Source of the DNA: Atherix ibis
Taxonomy: Eukaryota; Arthropoda; Insecta; Diptera; Athericidae
Reading direction: 5' to 3'
DNA: 64,000 nucleotides
Assembly: GCA_958298945.1 (NCBI GenBank)
Contig: OY282610.1
Coordinates: forward strand, 64,725,088 to 64,789,087
Shown here piece after piece: positions 1 through 12,064 of the stretch. The stretch's first letter is position 1, and each line of letters begins with the position of its first letter. The position numbers and the translations under genes were made by a program. Under the pieces are notes generated by a model. It searched no databases, was not told the origin of the DNA, and saw only the letters and a program-made list of their open reading frames with translations.

Positions 1-360
1 CGATTAGAATAATATTGGTGAGCATATCAGTGGTAGCATCCACGTCACCATCGTGTTAGCGTTATTACTGTCAATATTAAGGGTTCATATAAGCTCCATA
101 CAAGCTTAGACAAGTTGTTAAACTCGGCAATGGTCCAAACATTCATTTTTTAGGGTCTTTTTTGTCAGCCAATCAGAAATATTTATATTAAAATCACCCT
201 TAATAAAAATTTCTATTCGAGATTAAAGGAATTTCTAAAATAGAATCCGATAGTATATCCTACTCATTTAAAACAAAGACGATTTAAATCAAAGCCTCTA
301 TGAGGAGTGGATTTTTTCCCTACGACTACTAAATTTAACTCACATGAAGTTAAATTGCGG
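1..360 (-). mobile_element. LINE endonuclease relic (GDFN motif)
   Basis: Read on the minus strand, a short stretch near 215-120 translates to IKGDFNINISDWL. It contains the GDFN motif of the APE-type endonuclease domain of non-LTR retrotransposons, which would nick target DNA before reverse transcription. Flanking codons are interrupted by stops and frame changes, so this is a decayed fragment that runs off the left edge. The clade cannot be fixed; Jockey-like is possible because other Jockey-like pieces occur in the window. The call rests on one motif and its neighbourhood. Confidence 0.35.
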
Positions 361-3300
361 ATTAAAATAAGTGCCATATGTCAGCACTCTGGCCGTATCC
401 AGGCAATATCAAATCTGAAAATTCAAATGTCCTGTCTGTCATTTTGAGTACAGATGGTTTAATATTCGACAACAAATGTTTACAAATTGAATATAATTCT
501 TACCGAAATTTGTTCGTTTAATTTTTCTGTAATGAAAATGAAATTTTAAAGTATAAATAAATAGCCCTAAAGGAGAAGAGATTTGTTGTGCAAAAACTGA
601 TAATTTGACTTTTGAAAATGATTTTTTCAAAATATACCATAAATCTTGACGTCTATGATTCTATCGTTGATGAAACTAATAAAAAAATATCGAAACATGA
701 TATTTTAAGAAATTTTTTTAGGTTTAGTAAAAACAAATGTACAAACTGTTAAAAACCTTACCATAATTATAGCCATCCGATTGTGGATATATTTCAAATA
801 TTTATTTTCTTTCTGATAGCATTGAGAGTATTAAGTCTCCCTATTTTAAATGGTAAAATTATAAAACAAAATTTAAAAAAAAATTTAAATGAATAAAAAC
901 AACAAAATGTATGTATGCCCTAAACCTAATTTATTTAAATATTTATTTACAATACTTTAAAAACTAATTAAAATTAAATTATAATAAAACTTATTTGATT
1001 AAATTAAATTAGCACTAAAAATTAAAATTATAATAAAATATTACACAAAAAAATTAGAATATTAATTTTACAAAATTAGCATTCTGCTTAAAAAAAAATT
1101 CTAAAAAATTCTTAAAAACTATTTATTTTAGAAACGTATTTTTTATTATTGTTTCTACAAATAACTATTACAATAAAATATTATTTTAATACTAGAAATC
1201 CAAAATTTTAATGCAATTATTTTTTGAAGTTAGGATAGGAAGACAAAGTAATTTAGAAAAAAATAATTTTTAAGTGTCTTGAAAACTTGTTTACTAAAAT
1301 ATATATTTTATATCTTACGTCTATTATGTTTGGTATCATTATATATATATATACAACTTAGTTTAATTAACAGCTCATAAGGAAAATGTTAAATTAACTA
1401 ATCCAAATTATGATAAAAAAATATATATTATTTTTTAATTAAATATATTTAAAAATAAATTATTTTTATTATAAAATTTTATATAAGAATAATCTTAATA
1501 GCACTAAAACTATTTAATTGCATAATACCAGCATATTTTTTATGTACATTTACAATTATATTATTTAAATTAAATTAGTAAAATTGGTTAATTCAATGAT
1601 GGTTTTATAAATTAACTGAATAATATTTTAAAATTAATACTAAATGAATAAGTAAATAAAATTTTTAGATATAATAAAAAATGAAGTTTAACGGAAATTA
1701 TTGAAATACAAATTTTAATAAATTAATAAGATTAGACAATCATTGATGAATTAATTAAATTTTAGAAATGAGTTGAACGAACATTTTATAAATAAATCGT
1801 TATAAAAATAAGCATCCCTTGTATTATTAGTGGTTTTCTAGTTTATTAATTTAAATAATTTGATATGTAAAACTATTTAATATAAATTGATGTAAAAATA
1901 ATTATATTTTTTAGAAAACATTTTTGTATTAAGTTATTATTAATTTTGTTTTTTAGAAATGTGATGATGATGCAATAATCGGCATTTGGAATGGTTTTCT
2001 TTCATTTTTGAATAATCTAACAAAAAAAAAGTATACTTTCTTTTAAATTTTTTTTTAAAGAGAATAAGAAAAAGTCTTTTATATTGTATATAAATAAAAT
2101 TCTGAAATATTTACATTCGAAAAACAATTTTGTAATAATTTCATCAGTTTCTATAAAAATTACAATTTAATATAATGCAATTATTAAAACTACGTCATTT
2201 CTACCATTTTTATTTTATTTTTGTACAATTTGAATTTTAATAAAAATGGTATTTACTAGATAAGCACACTCTATTGGTAATTTTATATAATATAAATATA
2301 GAAAATAACTATTATATAATATATATAAACTAAATTAAAATAATATAAATTCATAAATATAAAATAAGATTTTGTTAGCATATATTTATGTACAATATAT
2401 TATAAATGATAGTAGTTATACTTTAAGTTATTAATATAATTAAAAAAAAGAAACTCAAACTAAAATAAATTATTAATAAAAAGCTTCTGACCGATCATAT
2501 AAATTTCATAAATTTGTTTTTATTTATAAATAAGCATTTAAATGAATTTGAAAAGTAATTTCCATAGTATATATTTTGAATATCCTTAAGATTATTAGTA
2601 AACATAATATGATAAAAATATATTTAAGACTTTATTTTAAGATACGAAGAAATATAAATATTTTAATAATTAAAAAATCATTTAACATTACAAAAAGTTA
2701 TAATGAAAGAAATTATACTTTTGTTGTCGAAATAAATAATATTTTTTACTTGTAAAATTTATGCATCATATTGAGAAAAATTTTAATCAATTATTTTTAA
2801 TAAATTGTTTTTGTAATTATAAATTTTTTTTTTTTTTTGAAAATTAGAAGAAATTTCTAAAAGCAAATTCACAAAATATTTACATACTAAAAAAGCGATT
2901 ATAATTTTATTTATATCATCAAAAATATAATTTATTATGGAAACCAAAATAAGAAGCCAGAAAATTGTTGTACAAATTTCCCAATAAGTGAATCATTATT
3001 TCGGTTTTAATTATTGAACATTTAATATAGCAATTTATTTTTATCCTTAAAAAATATTTTCTTTTATTATTTAAATTATTATTCAAAATTTTTATATTAT
3101 TGAAATAATATTGTATAATATAAAATTTAAATAAATATATAAGCTTATTAACCTAAATTGGATATAATTTGAAATTATATTAATTTTTATTTACATTAAA
3201 ATAATTTAAATATGATAAATAAAATATAAAATTCAATATGTTTATATTAGATTATAAAATATATTTTATTTTGATTTTTGTTAAAATACGATATTAAAAG

Positions 3301-5730
3301 TTAATACATTACAAAATATAAATACAAAAATTTCGACAAAATCCCATGTAAAAATACCTCATATATGCTTATTAAATAAAAGTTTAAAAAAATTTATTTT
3401 TAATTTATCAATTAACATATGTGTACTTATTAATAAAAAATAATGAAATATATTATTTAATAAAAAATTGATTACATTAATTATTCAAATTTAGCTTGCC
3501 GGGAAAGACGGTCTCTATTATTATTAAGTTATTGCCTTAAATATTTTATAAGCTATTAATATTACCATTTCATCAAAGAAAATTATTAGATAATTTTGTA
3601 AAAAAAATTGGGATTTTAAAAAAAAAAGAAAATGATTTTTTTCAATAGAAAAGTAACTCAGAATTTCCAATGAATTTGTAACCTGATAGAGATACTCAAA
3701 TAACAGACAGATGATAAATATTGAGATATCGAAAGTATTTTGCTCCATTCGTCTAGAATTTCCTCTATTTTGTTTATACATTTTATTTGTTATAATTGAA
3801 TGAAATTATGCTACAAAATTTTTGAAAGATATTTAAAATCTATTTTAATAATTTGAGGGGGGAGGGGGATTGAATTACAATAATTATGCAAATTTTAGTT
3901 TAAAATATCTGATATTAAGAAAAATATTAATAGAATTTTTACTATGTCAATACACCAAATAAATGGCTTTCAAGTTTCTGCTATAAATTCACTTAAATAT
4001 GTTATAAAAGATTTATCAAAAAATATAATAATAGAAAAAAATATTAGAGAATGTAAACTTTTTAAAAAACATATATTTTCATAAATTCTAAAAGTGAGAA
4101 ATCAATTTGAATAACGCAAGTCTACAAGAGATGTCTAAAAGCATTTTCTGGAGTGTTTTTTTTTTTTCAAAAATTTTATACATTCAATTTAATTTTATTT
4201 TTACTTATAGCAAATAAGTTATTTATTCAAAATTAATTTTCCGACCATAGTATCTAATAATTATTATTTTTTCATGTTAAAAGTGTAAAATGTTAATCAA
4301 ATTATGATATTACCAATAAAAATTGAATTTTAAATTTATTTAAAATTAATATATTTTTTTAAATAGCAACATAAAGTAAAACATTTAATAAATATATGTA
4401 TATTATCTAGAAACTAAAAGTATTTTTTTTTCCTTATACAATATTATAAAAAGCATAATAATTTCCCCATTTATATTAATATTTTTATATAAAAATTTAT
4501 AAATCTGAAAAAAATTATTTTTTAGGTAAAAAATTTAGCACTAAAAAATTACAAAAATTCCAATAAATATAAGATAAAATGTATTATATATTAGATAAAA
4601 TGTAAATAAAGAAAAATACTGAATATTTATATAGTAAATATTCATAATTATTATTATTAAATTCATTGATTAACCAAAAGAAAATAATTAATAAAATATT
4701 TATTCGTTTATAAGTATTTATGATTAGACAAATAATGGTAATTAATTTTGTAAGAATGCTTTTAGTTAATTTTATTAAAAAATCAATTGTAGTGAAAGAT
4801 ACTAACGACAAAAGCTACTATAAAAATTAATAAAATGAAATGCAAATCTCAAAACTATTCTAACAGAAAAGTATATACTCGATAAAAATATTTACCAACA
4901 TTTATTAATAATTATTTGTCTTTTAGTATGTACAATTTAAAGACAATATATTTTTTTTTTAATTATTTTTTTACATTGGTAGGCTGTTTCGTTAAATATT
5001 TAATTAAATATTAGTATTAATATTTATATAATAATAAATATATTTTAACTATACTTATTTAATATGAATTATTAGAGAGAATAGTTTATTCATAATCTAA
5101 TTTTTTTTTTTATTTAAATAATATAGTACAAGAATAAGTTGCATATTTTCAAATTATAATATATATTTTTTATATATTGTATTTATCGTAAATATTTTAA
5201 ATTCTTTATCTGATAATTGCAAATCACTATTATTTTAGAGAAAATAATATTCTGCTTTAGAAGAAAAAAAACTATCAAGAATTATAATATATATAAAATC
5301 AAAATAAATCATTATTGTTGTGGGTGCTTTAACATACTCGTAATGATAGCTTTTTAATAAAAATTTCGATTCAAAATATGAATATAAATATTGTTTAGAT
5401 GCATTACTAAATATTGATGAAAAATTTTGCATATTTTTTGAGAATTGCAATACTATTTGTATTATATTGATTAAAATGAATATTAGATACTTAGTTATTT
5501 TCAAAAACAAAGCTGAATTATTTATTTTCGAATACATTTTGATAAAAAAAAACCAAAGTTTAGGAAATGCACTCGAAAATCAACAATTTCATTTAGCATA
5601 TTATCAAAATTATATTATTTATTGTTGTACGATCATTTATAAAAAAAAAAACCAAATTTAAAATATTTTTTGAATTATTTATAAAATATTTATTTACTTG
5701 ATATAAAGTATAAGTTTTTGAATTTTTATA
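361..5730. other. AT-rich noncoding stretch
   Basis: About 5.4 kb of very AT-rich sequence with many A and T homopolymers and short AT repeats, for example the (AT)n run near 1339-1352. The open frames here are short, rich in F, I, N, K and Y, and look like chance frames in low-complexity DNA. A small GC-richer patch at about 3495-3520 has no readable coding sequence. Nothing else is supported. Confidence 0.6.
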
Positions 5731-5871
5731 AGTCCAAACGTGCTTCGAAGATGGTGAACATGGCGTGGGAGCCAATCTATTCATGATTCTAGAAGCCATT
5801 TCGAAAAATTGTATCTTAAATAATTTCGTTTTAAGTCCTAAAATATTCATGCTTAGGCAACGATATTGGTG
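5731..5871 (+). other. Possible isolated coding exon
   Basis: A patch of balanced base composition in AT-rich surroundings. Assuming an acceptor after the pyrimidine-rich run ending TATAAG near 5730 and a donor TG|GTAAAT near 5871, one frame stays open for about 46 codons. It contains CFEDGEHGVGANLFMILEA, an amphipathic, protein-like stretch. The protein family was not recognised. If real, this is one internal exon of a host gene whose neighbouring exons lie far away or outside the window. It could also be a processed or decayed gene fragment. The minus-strand frame over the same bases (5593-5850) is less convincing because it runs into low-complexity DNA. Confidence 0.28.
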
Positions 5872-7822
5872 GTAAATATTAAATTTTTTTAAAATATTTA
5901 CTTAAAAAAGTATGACAATAACAGAAAGGTAATAATTAATTTGCAATGTAATATTTTGTAGAAAAACTAAATTTATTTTAAGATAATAAACAATTTCTTT
6001 TTATTATATTTCCTATCAATTCTTTGATATAAATCATTTTATAGCTCCTATGCCATATAACTAACTGACTCAGAACACAACTATTGATTTTAAGATTATA
6101 TAATGGCATATTAGATAAAAGTATATATCAAATATATAACGGAAATTATACAATATTTGTTAACAGATATTCATTTAATTTTGAGTATATATTGGAAAAT
6201 AAATTTAATTAAAAGCAAGCGGAGAACTTCCTAAAAAAACTAATTTTAAAAATATGATTTTATAAATGAAAACTAATGAATTTATTTTAGGTGCAAGTTT
6301 AAGTTGAATTTTCGAAAAATTCTTAGAATAATTTGTAAAGGTCCTGCGAAAACTTTGGGGTTTTTTTTTTGTATTTGTCATTATTATTTTGATCTTTTAA
6401 TATTACAATTAAATTATATAAAAATTTACATGAAAGTAAAAAAGAAAAAACTATCCTGTTTTACTTTAAAAAGATAATATAAAATTTATTTTAGACTAAT
6501 TAATAACTGATAGTAAAGGAATTCCATTTTTTTTAAACGAAGGCAATTAATTTTAAGAAAATTTAAGACAGAAATTTTAAACATATTTTATTTAAATTAA
6601 CTTAAGTAACTTAAATGCAAGATTATCATTATAAAAAATATAAACGCCTTAAAATCCACTAAGGGTAATGTCCAATATAGTTATTAAATACTTCTAGTTA
6701 TAACCAATTAATTTATTCGATGATCTTTAAAATTTATAGAAAAATAAGCTTTAATTTTAATTTTTAAAAAATTTGATTTAAGATATCTTACCTATTGTGT
6801 GCAGAAATAATTTTATATACATCAAAATATTATAATCTACTGCCGCCGTTGTGATCTCCTTTTCACAGCAATTTCGAATTTAATTTTAAAATGGTCCTGA
6901 TCTCTTTTCGAATTTGATTTTTTCCATAGTCAATTTTCTATTTTTGGTTAATATAAACTTTCATCCTGTTCAATATTAGTTTCAGCACATCAAGTTAAGC
7001 TATTTTTTTTTTTTTAAATTTGCAATGTTTATTATCTTATAAATTCTAAACTTACTACAATAGAAAAATAATGTCTTGTTCAGTCACAAAAATATGTTTT
7101 TTTATTTTTTTTTTTAAATTTTCTTATTTATTTAGAGTCTGCTATTTCCACAGTAAATATCAATATATTAAATGCACTTTTTAATCAAGTTTAGAAGAAT
7201 AAACAAAATTTAAGAAAATTTTCATTCTTTAACAGATAAATTATAACACTTTTAGTTCCAGTAAATTAATTAAGTCCATCTTGTAGTAGATTTTTTTATA
7301 GTCTTTATAGATATTTAAGGATACTTGAGATGAGTAAAAGGATTAAGCTCAAACGCAAAACTTTTATCAATGTCTAATATTATTTGCATAGTTTTTATCT
7401 ACGGCAATATATTTAAATCCACTTCTGTTCTACTTCAATAAACAATTTAGTATTTTATGTTAACTATGTCCCGTTTATTACAAATTTGCATTATTGTAGT
7501 TTATGTAAATTTCTCAGAATAGTTTCTATTTGAGATAGATACTAGGATTAAGTATAAAATAAAATGTTGTCTTTTCATAGCAAATCTAAGTGAGTTTCCA
7601 TTTCTATCAAAATTGTTGTTTATACGAGTACCTTCATTATTTTGAAATATTCCTTATATAACTCACGGTTTTGAGAAAAAAATCTATTGCATTTTATATT
7701 ATGGTGATAAAGTGTATTCAAGTTTTTATTTTTAATATTGTTAATAATGTTGTATTCATTTAAGTCTCTTCTCTGTATTTCATTTTATTTTGCGGATATT
7801 TTTTAAAATTTAAATTTACATA
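5872..7822. other. AT-rich noncoding stretch
   Basis: Mostly AT-rich DNA with poly-T and poly-A runs. A slightly GC-richer spot at 6840-6905 shows no extended open frame. No RNA gene, repeat array or transposon terminus was recognised. Confidence 0.55.
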
Positions 7823-8311
7823 TTAATTTTTTGGTAATAAATTCACATTCTCCATACGTATTGTGAGTTCTGCTAGTTCAGTAACGGTCCGATAGAATCT
7901 TAATTCTATGTCTAGAAGGCATACTTCGGCTTTCAAAATTTCAATTTTCTCTGTAATAACTTTCTTTAATATTAGCGCATAATTTAGGCTTATTAGATAA
8001 GGATTTCTTATGATTTTATAGGATAAACTTCGACGATTTTTTTTAAAGAGTGGATTCCTGTATTCATGCCAATCAGAATCGATCTGTTCATTAATTTCAA
8101 TAAATCCGTGGGCAATTAGGTCCTCAATAAAAGCACGGGCGTCCTCGTGTTCAAAAATGCAACGATATTCTCTCAGATATTCGTCCAATTCCTTTATGTT
8201 TATAGCGATTGTAGTCCTTGATGCCCACTTGAAGGTATTTGAAGGTGACTTTAACATTACCCATAACTTCTGAATGAAAAAACTTCCAACTTCTATTCTA
8301 TTCGAAGACAT
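7823..8311 (-). CDS. HSF-type DNA-binding-domain protein (orphan)
   Basis: An intact 162-codon frame with a true ATG and no interruptions, much less AT-biased than its surroundings. Residues about 11-103 follow the heat-shock-factor DNA-binding fold in order: F-x-x-KLW-x-M at 12-19, a Trp in a WAS turn at 29, a helix ending near Y49, the F-x-x-x-L-x-x-x-GF block at 61-70, then W-x-EY-x-NP-x-F at 81-89 and a basic K-N-RRSL segment. Residues 110-150 form a short predicted helix or coiled coil, far shorter than the trimerisation region of canonical HSF (over 500 residues). In canonical HSF the recognition helix carries S-F-V-R-Q-L-N; here the corresponding place reads A-F-I-E-D-L-I, so the DNA-contacting Arg is replaced. 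It therefore resembles lineage-specific HSF-domain-only proteins rather than the heat-shock regulator. It is single-exon with no neighbouring gene; expression is unknown. The family assignment is by eye. Confidence 0.6.
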   Translation of the reverse strand: MSSNRIEVGSFFIQKLWVMLKSPSNTFKWASRTTIAINIKELDEYLREYRCIFEHEDARAFIEDLIAHGFIEINEQIDSDWHEYRNPLFKKNRRSLSYKIIRNPYLISLNYALILKKVITEKIEILKAEVCLLDIELRFYRTVTELAELTIRMENVNLLPKN

Positions 8312-8998
8312 ATTAAATCCGATTGTTGTACCACTCTTTTAGGTTTTCATCTTTTATTTAAATAGTAACAGTAATTGTTTGATATTCTCACTATTTTCTC
8401 ATAAGTTTTTCGAATCAATTTTTGGATTTAATTATTATAGATTTATTTTTATTATATTTTAAATTTTAGTACTAATGTTCACTTTTCCATTTTAAATGTA
8501 CTCGCTTTAATATAATTTGCCAAAAATAGTTATTTTAAGGTTTTTATAATTCTAATTATTGTTATAGTTGTTTTTTTTTTCTTAAAATTTTAAAATCAAC
8601 GAAGTTTTGTATTGTATTTATTTTTAAAACAGTCCCTAATTATTCTTCAATTTAAAAAAGGTTTTGATTATTTATTTGAAAAAAGTTTAGTTTTTAATAG
8701 TTTACACTTGCAATTCCTTATTTCGAATTTTGTTTTAATTATATTGTAAGCAATTTCTTTTTATTGACAACTATTATGACTATTATTAATTTATTTTTTA
8801 AAAAATTTAAAAAAAAGAAAATTCATAATTTTTTTACATTATTTGAAATATAACGTATAACGTTGCACCTATTAAGGTAACAGTTCTGTAACAGAGAGCA
8901 AAACTTATTGTGAATTTATCGTTTTTTTTTATTTGAGTTTACTTACAAAGAAACCTTAATTAAAACGTTAGTAATTATAAAGGACGGATTGGCAACAA
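8312..8998. other. AT-rich stretch upstream of the HSF-like gene
   Basis: This would hold the promoter of the minus-strand HSF-like gene, but no core element could be picked out against the AT background. It ends at the mariner fragment beginning near 8999. No further feature is supported. Confidence 0.5.
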
Positions 8999-9300
8999 AG
9001 ACATGACAAGCCGATTTTACTCCACGACAACGCACCATCGCACACGTCAAAAATGGTCCGAAACTACTTGGAGACAATCAACTGGGAGGTGCTACTCCAC
9101 CCCGCTTATTCACCAGACTTGGCCCCTTCCGACTACCACCTGTTTTCGTCGATGGGCCACGCGCTTGCTGAGCAGCACTTCGATTCTTACGAAGACGTCC
9201 GAAAATGGCTTGATGAGTGGTTTGCCTCGAAAGAGAATGATTTTTTTTCGCGTGATATTCACAAATTGCCCGAGAGATAGGAAAAACGTGTAAATCAACT
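8999..9300 (+). pseudogene. Mauritiana-type mariner transposase fragment
   Basis: Frame starting near 9005 reads ILLHDNAPSHTS, then YSPDLAPSDYHLFSSMGHAL and a KWLDEWF segment. These are the second and third catalytic Asp regions and the C-terminus of a mauritiana-subfamily (Mos1-like) mariner transposase. The two Asp are 34 residues apart in family members. A TAG replaces the Trp after KLPER near 9278, and everything upstream of the second Asp is missing, so it is a dead 3' fragment of a roughly 345-residue protein. No terminal inverted repeat was identified. It belongs to a different lineage from the six CGAGGGTCGTT mariners in this window. Confidence 0.8.
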
Positions 9301-9639
9301 TGTTTTTTGCTTTCTATGATTAAAAAACAGCGGATTTAAGCTTATACAACTTATTTATTCAGAATGTAGAAACAACTTTAAAATTAATAAGGTAAGAACT
9401 TGATGTAAAAATTGGAGCTTCGCAGAAATAATAAAATCTATTTGTTTGAATAGGACAATTATTATAAACCATGCCGTGATTCGTTATAAAGGGTTTACCT
9501 AAAAGGGCACCATTTACAGTAATATATAGAGGATTCCTATATTCCTCAAAAAATTGAATACCAAAACATTAAGTGGGTTGATAAACCCAATAATAATTGA
9601 ATATAACCTCCTCTAAGATGACAATGAATAATAAGACTC
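9301..9639. other. Short noncoding stretch between transposon relics
   Basis: Contains no coding frame that could be assigned. It may include decayed 3' sequence of the mauritiana-type mariner, but no terminal repeat was found. Confidence 0.4.
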
Positions 9640-10125
9640 CGTAAATGAACGACGGCGAGACTGGAGTGCTCGAGTCTTATACAAAACTTCGGTATAGACG
9701 ACCACCATTTTTGGCAAAAAATCATTATGAGCGACGAAGCACACTTCGACTTGGCTAGTTTTGTTAATACTCGTAAATAGAATAGCCGCTATTAGGGTAC
9801 TGAAACCCCTCAACTGATATACCAGACTCTACTGCAGCCTCGTAGAGTAACTGTATGGTGCGGCATTTGGGCCGGCGAAATCATTGGGTCATATTTCTTT
9901 GAGGATGCTGGAGGCAATGCTATAGCAGTTATTGGTGACCGATATTGAGACATGTTGGAAAAATTCCTTCTGCTTGATGAAGACCATGCCACATCACGTA
10001 CAGATCGTGCTACAATGCAAATTTTAGGAAAAATTTGTCCCAACCCAATAATGTCCAAAAGCGGTAATATCGACTAGTCCCCACCGATCCCCTGATTTGA
10101 ACCTCATTAGACAGACGGACTCGAA
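9640..10125 (+). pseudogene. Tc1/mariner-like (SDEAHF type) transposase relic
   Basis: One frame, broken by several stops, reads FWQKIIMSDEAHFDL, then TETPQ, RVTVWCGIWAGEIIGSYFF, GDRY-x-DMLEKFL and DHATSRTDRATMQIL. This order matches the widespread insect Tc1/mariner-superfamily transposases with SDEAHF (first catalytic Asp), RVTVWCG, and a QQDGATCHTA block (second catalytic Asp, degenerate here). Stops occur near 9776, 9794, 9946, 10074 and 10096. The N-terminal DNA-binding part and the last acidic residue were not found. Related pieces of the same broad family form the inverted pair at 22.7-22.9 kb. Confidence 0.72.
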
Positions 10126-10767
10126 TAGTGAGGTTCAACAAAGTGTTGTAATTCCCTTCAATATCCAATTATTGCAACCTCGAATCCTACTCTTTTCTAT
10201 GTGCATAATTCCACAATTTTTCGTTACCTTAAAATTCCTTACATTAATTATCTCGTGTTGTATCGTTACAAAAAAATCTATTCTCTTGATTAAAACAAAT
10301 CATGATAAATCTTCAAATAGATTCTGATTACAGATTTATAATAATTTTTTTAAATACTACAAATTTAAAAAAAATTAAATAATATTATTTAGGCTTACTC
10401 CTACATGTTATGTTTTCACGGTTAAATTAAGTCTAATTTAAATAATTATGAATTTTAATATTGTTATAAAAATTATTTGAATAAGTGTATACAAAATGAA
10501 CGCAGAAGAAAGTAATGAAAGGATATTCTTAATAATAAATATTTGGGGATTATTTTTTGACCCGGATTAATATTTTTTTAGCAAACAAAAAATTAATGTT
10601 CCTGGTGGTCGTTTCTGACTGTGGTGATCTTTTCTTCACAGTGCGTTTTTTATTAATCTATCCGACCAATCACATTAGAAGGCTTGGTGTACTCATAATG
10701 GCTTTGTCCGTAAGCTATATAAGTATCATTAGAGCTTTGTATGGTATATTTTAAAGCATCAGAATGG
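10126..10767. other. Noncoding stretch before the intact mariner
   Basis: AT-rich sequence with a moderately GC-richer patch at 10590-10740. No family was recognised in the short frames present. It ends at the TA dinucleotide that begins the mariner at 10770. Confidence 0.4.
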
Positions 10768-10769
10768 TA

Positions 10770-12062
10770 CGAGGGTCGTTAAATAAGTCCTTAGAAAATC
10801 CGAGAAATTGCGCTCGTAGTGATGGTAAAGATTTTTTTTTGTAAGTAGCATTATCGACAGGAAAGCTGTCAAAATTTTAGCTCGATCCATAGCGTAGGTC
10901 AATTTCTATCGTCGATTAAAGTTAACAACATTTATTTGTGCATAACAATGGAAAAAAGCGAGTTTAGGGCTGTCATCAAACATCTCCATTTGAAAGGCTT
11001 AAGCCCGAAAGAAATCAAAGCCGAGTTGGATGCAGTTCATGGCACATCTGCACCTGTATTTGCGATGGTTTACAATTGGGTGAATGAATTTAAACGTGGC
11101 CGTTCATCCACAAAAGATGAACATCGTTCAGGACGCCCAGTTGAGGTGTCTACTCCTGAAATCATCGACAAAATCCACGATCTGATTTTGAACGATCGGC
11201 GAATTAAAGTGCGCGAATTAGTTGAGGCCACGGGCATATCACAAGGTACAGTCGCTTCAATTTTGCATGAAAAATTGCCTGTGAAAAAAATTTCGGCAAG
11301 TTGGGTGCCGCGTTTGCTCTCAGAGGAGAATAAGCGCAATCGTGTAGTGGACTCTGAGGCTATGTTGGCACTCTTTCATCGCAATCCTGACGAATTCCTT
11401 CGTCGATATGTCACTGTGGACGAAACCTGGATACACTACTACACTCTAGAAACGAAGAGACAGTCATCACAATGGATTTTCAAGGGTGAACGGGCTCCGA
11501 AGAAGGCAAAAACTATGCCATCGGCCGGCACGGTGATGGCCACGGTCTTTTGGGATTCGAGGGGCATCATTTTTATCGACTACTTGGAAAAAGGAAAAAT
11601 AATAACAGGAGCGTATTACGCCTCGTTATTGCAACGGTTGAGCGAGGAAATCAAAGAGAAACGCCCTCATCTGAAGAAGAAAAACATCCTCTTGCATCAG
11701 GACAATGCGCTTGTGCACACCTGCGCTGTTTCCATGGCCAATATTGTGGAATTGAGAATAAAATTGTTGCAGCATCCCGCTTATTCACCAGATTTGGCCC
11801 CAAGTGACTATTTTCTTTTCCCCAATCTGAAGAAATGGCTTGGCGGACGACGGTTCACTTCCAACGAGGACGTCATTGCTCAAACGGATGAGTATTTTGC
11901 AGAACTTCCGAAATCCAATTTTTTGGACGGGATAAAAATTTTGGAAAAACGGTTGGAAAAGTGTTTAGAGCTAAAAGGTGATTATGTTGAAAAATAAAGA
12001 AAATTTTTTTTAAAAAACATTTTTTTTCCATTTTTTTCTAAAGACTTATTAAACGACCCTCG
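10770..12062 (+). mobile_element. Full-length mariner, copy A (apparently intact)
   Basis: A complete mariner of about 1.29 kb bounded by TA dinucleotides (10768-10769 and 12063-12064). The terminal inverted repeats begin CGAGGGTCGTT and match over about 29 bases with two visible mismatches. It contains a 5' leader of about 180 bases, one uninterrupted transposase frame and a short T-rich 3' tail. Among six members of this family here it is the only one with both ends and an unbroken gene, so it is the best candidate for a recently active copy. Mariners move by cut-and-paste through a TA target. Confidence 0.93.
10948..11997 (+). CDS. Mariner transposase, 349 aa, intact
   Basis: DDE/D transposase that would bind the element's inverted repeats and catalyse excision and TA-targeted insertion in the nucleus. 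The ATG at 10948 is chosen because family members start MEKSEF; an upstream in-frame TTG is not needed. Residues about 1-110 form the paired helix-turn-helix DNA-binding region, WVPRLLS near 119-125 corresponds to the mariner WVPHEL linker motif, and the catalytic triad is D158 (VDETW), D252 (HQDNA) and D287 (PSDYFLF). The last two are separated by 34 residues, the mariner D,D34D signature. The C-terminus reads KGDYVEK. Length is normal for mariner (about 345-350). It differs from its sister copies at a few sites, for example P in place of S in HEKLPVKK, S for R before WVP, and L for R in DNALVHT. Any of these might reduce activity. Confidence 0.92.
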   Translation: MEKSEFRAVIKHLHLKGLSPKEIKAELDAVHGTSAPVFAMVYNWVNEFKRGRSSTKDEHRSGRPVEVSTPEIIDKIHDLILNDRRIKVRELVEATGISQGTVASILHEKLPVKKISASWVPRLLSEENKRNRVVDSEAMLALFHRNPDEFLRRYVTVDETWIHYYTLETKRQSSQWIFKGERAPKKAKTMPSAGTVMATVFWDSRGIIFIDYLEKGKIITGAYYASLLQRLSEEIKEKRPHLKKKNILLHQDNALVHTCAVSMANIVELRIKLLQHPAYSPDLAPSDYFLFPNLKKWLGGRRFTSNEDVIAQTDEYFAELPKSNFLDGIKILEKRLEKCLELKGDYVEK

Positions 12063-12064
12063 TA

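Noticed and set aside
1..8998. tRNA or other structured RNA genes
   Set aside because: No cloverleaf with B-box-like sequence or other known RNA signature was seen by eye; a covariance search was not possible.
10936..10947. Upstream TTG start for mariner copy A
   Set aside because: The ATG at 10948 matches the family start MEKSEF, and eukaryotic initiation at TTG is unlikely.
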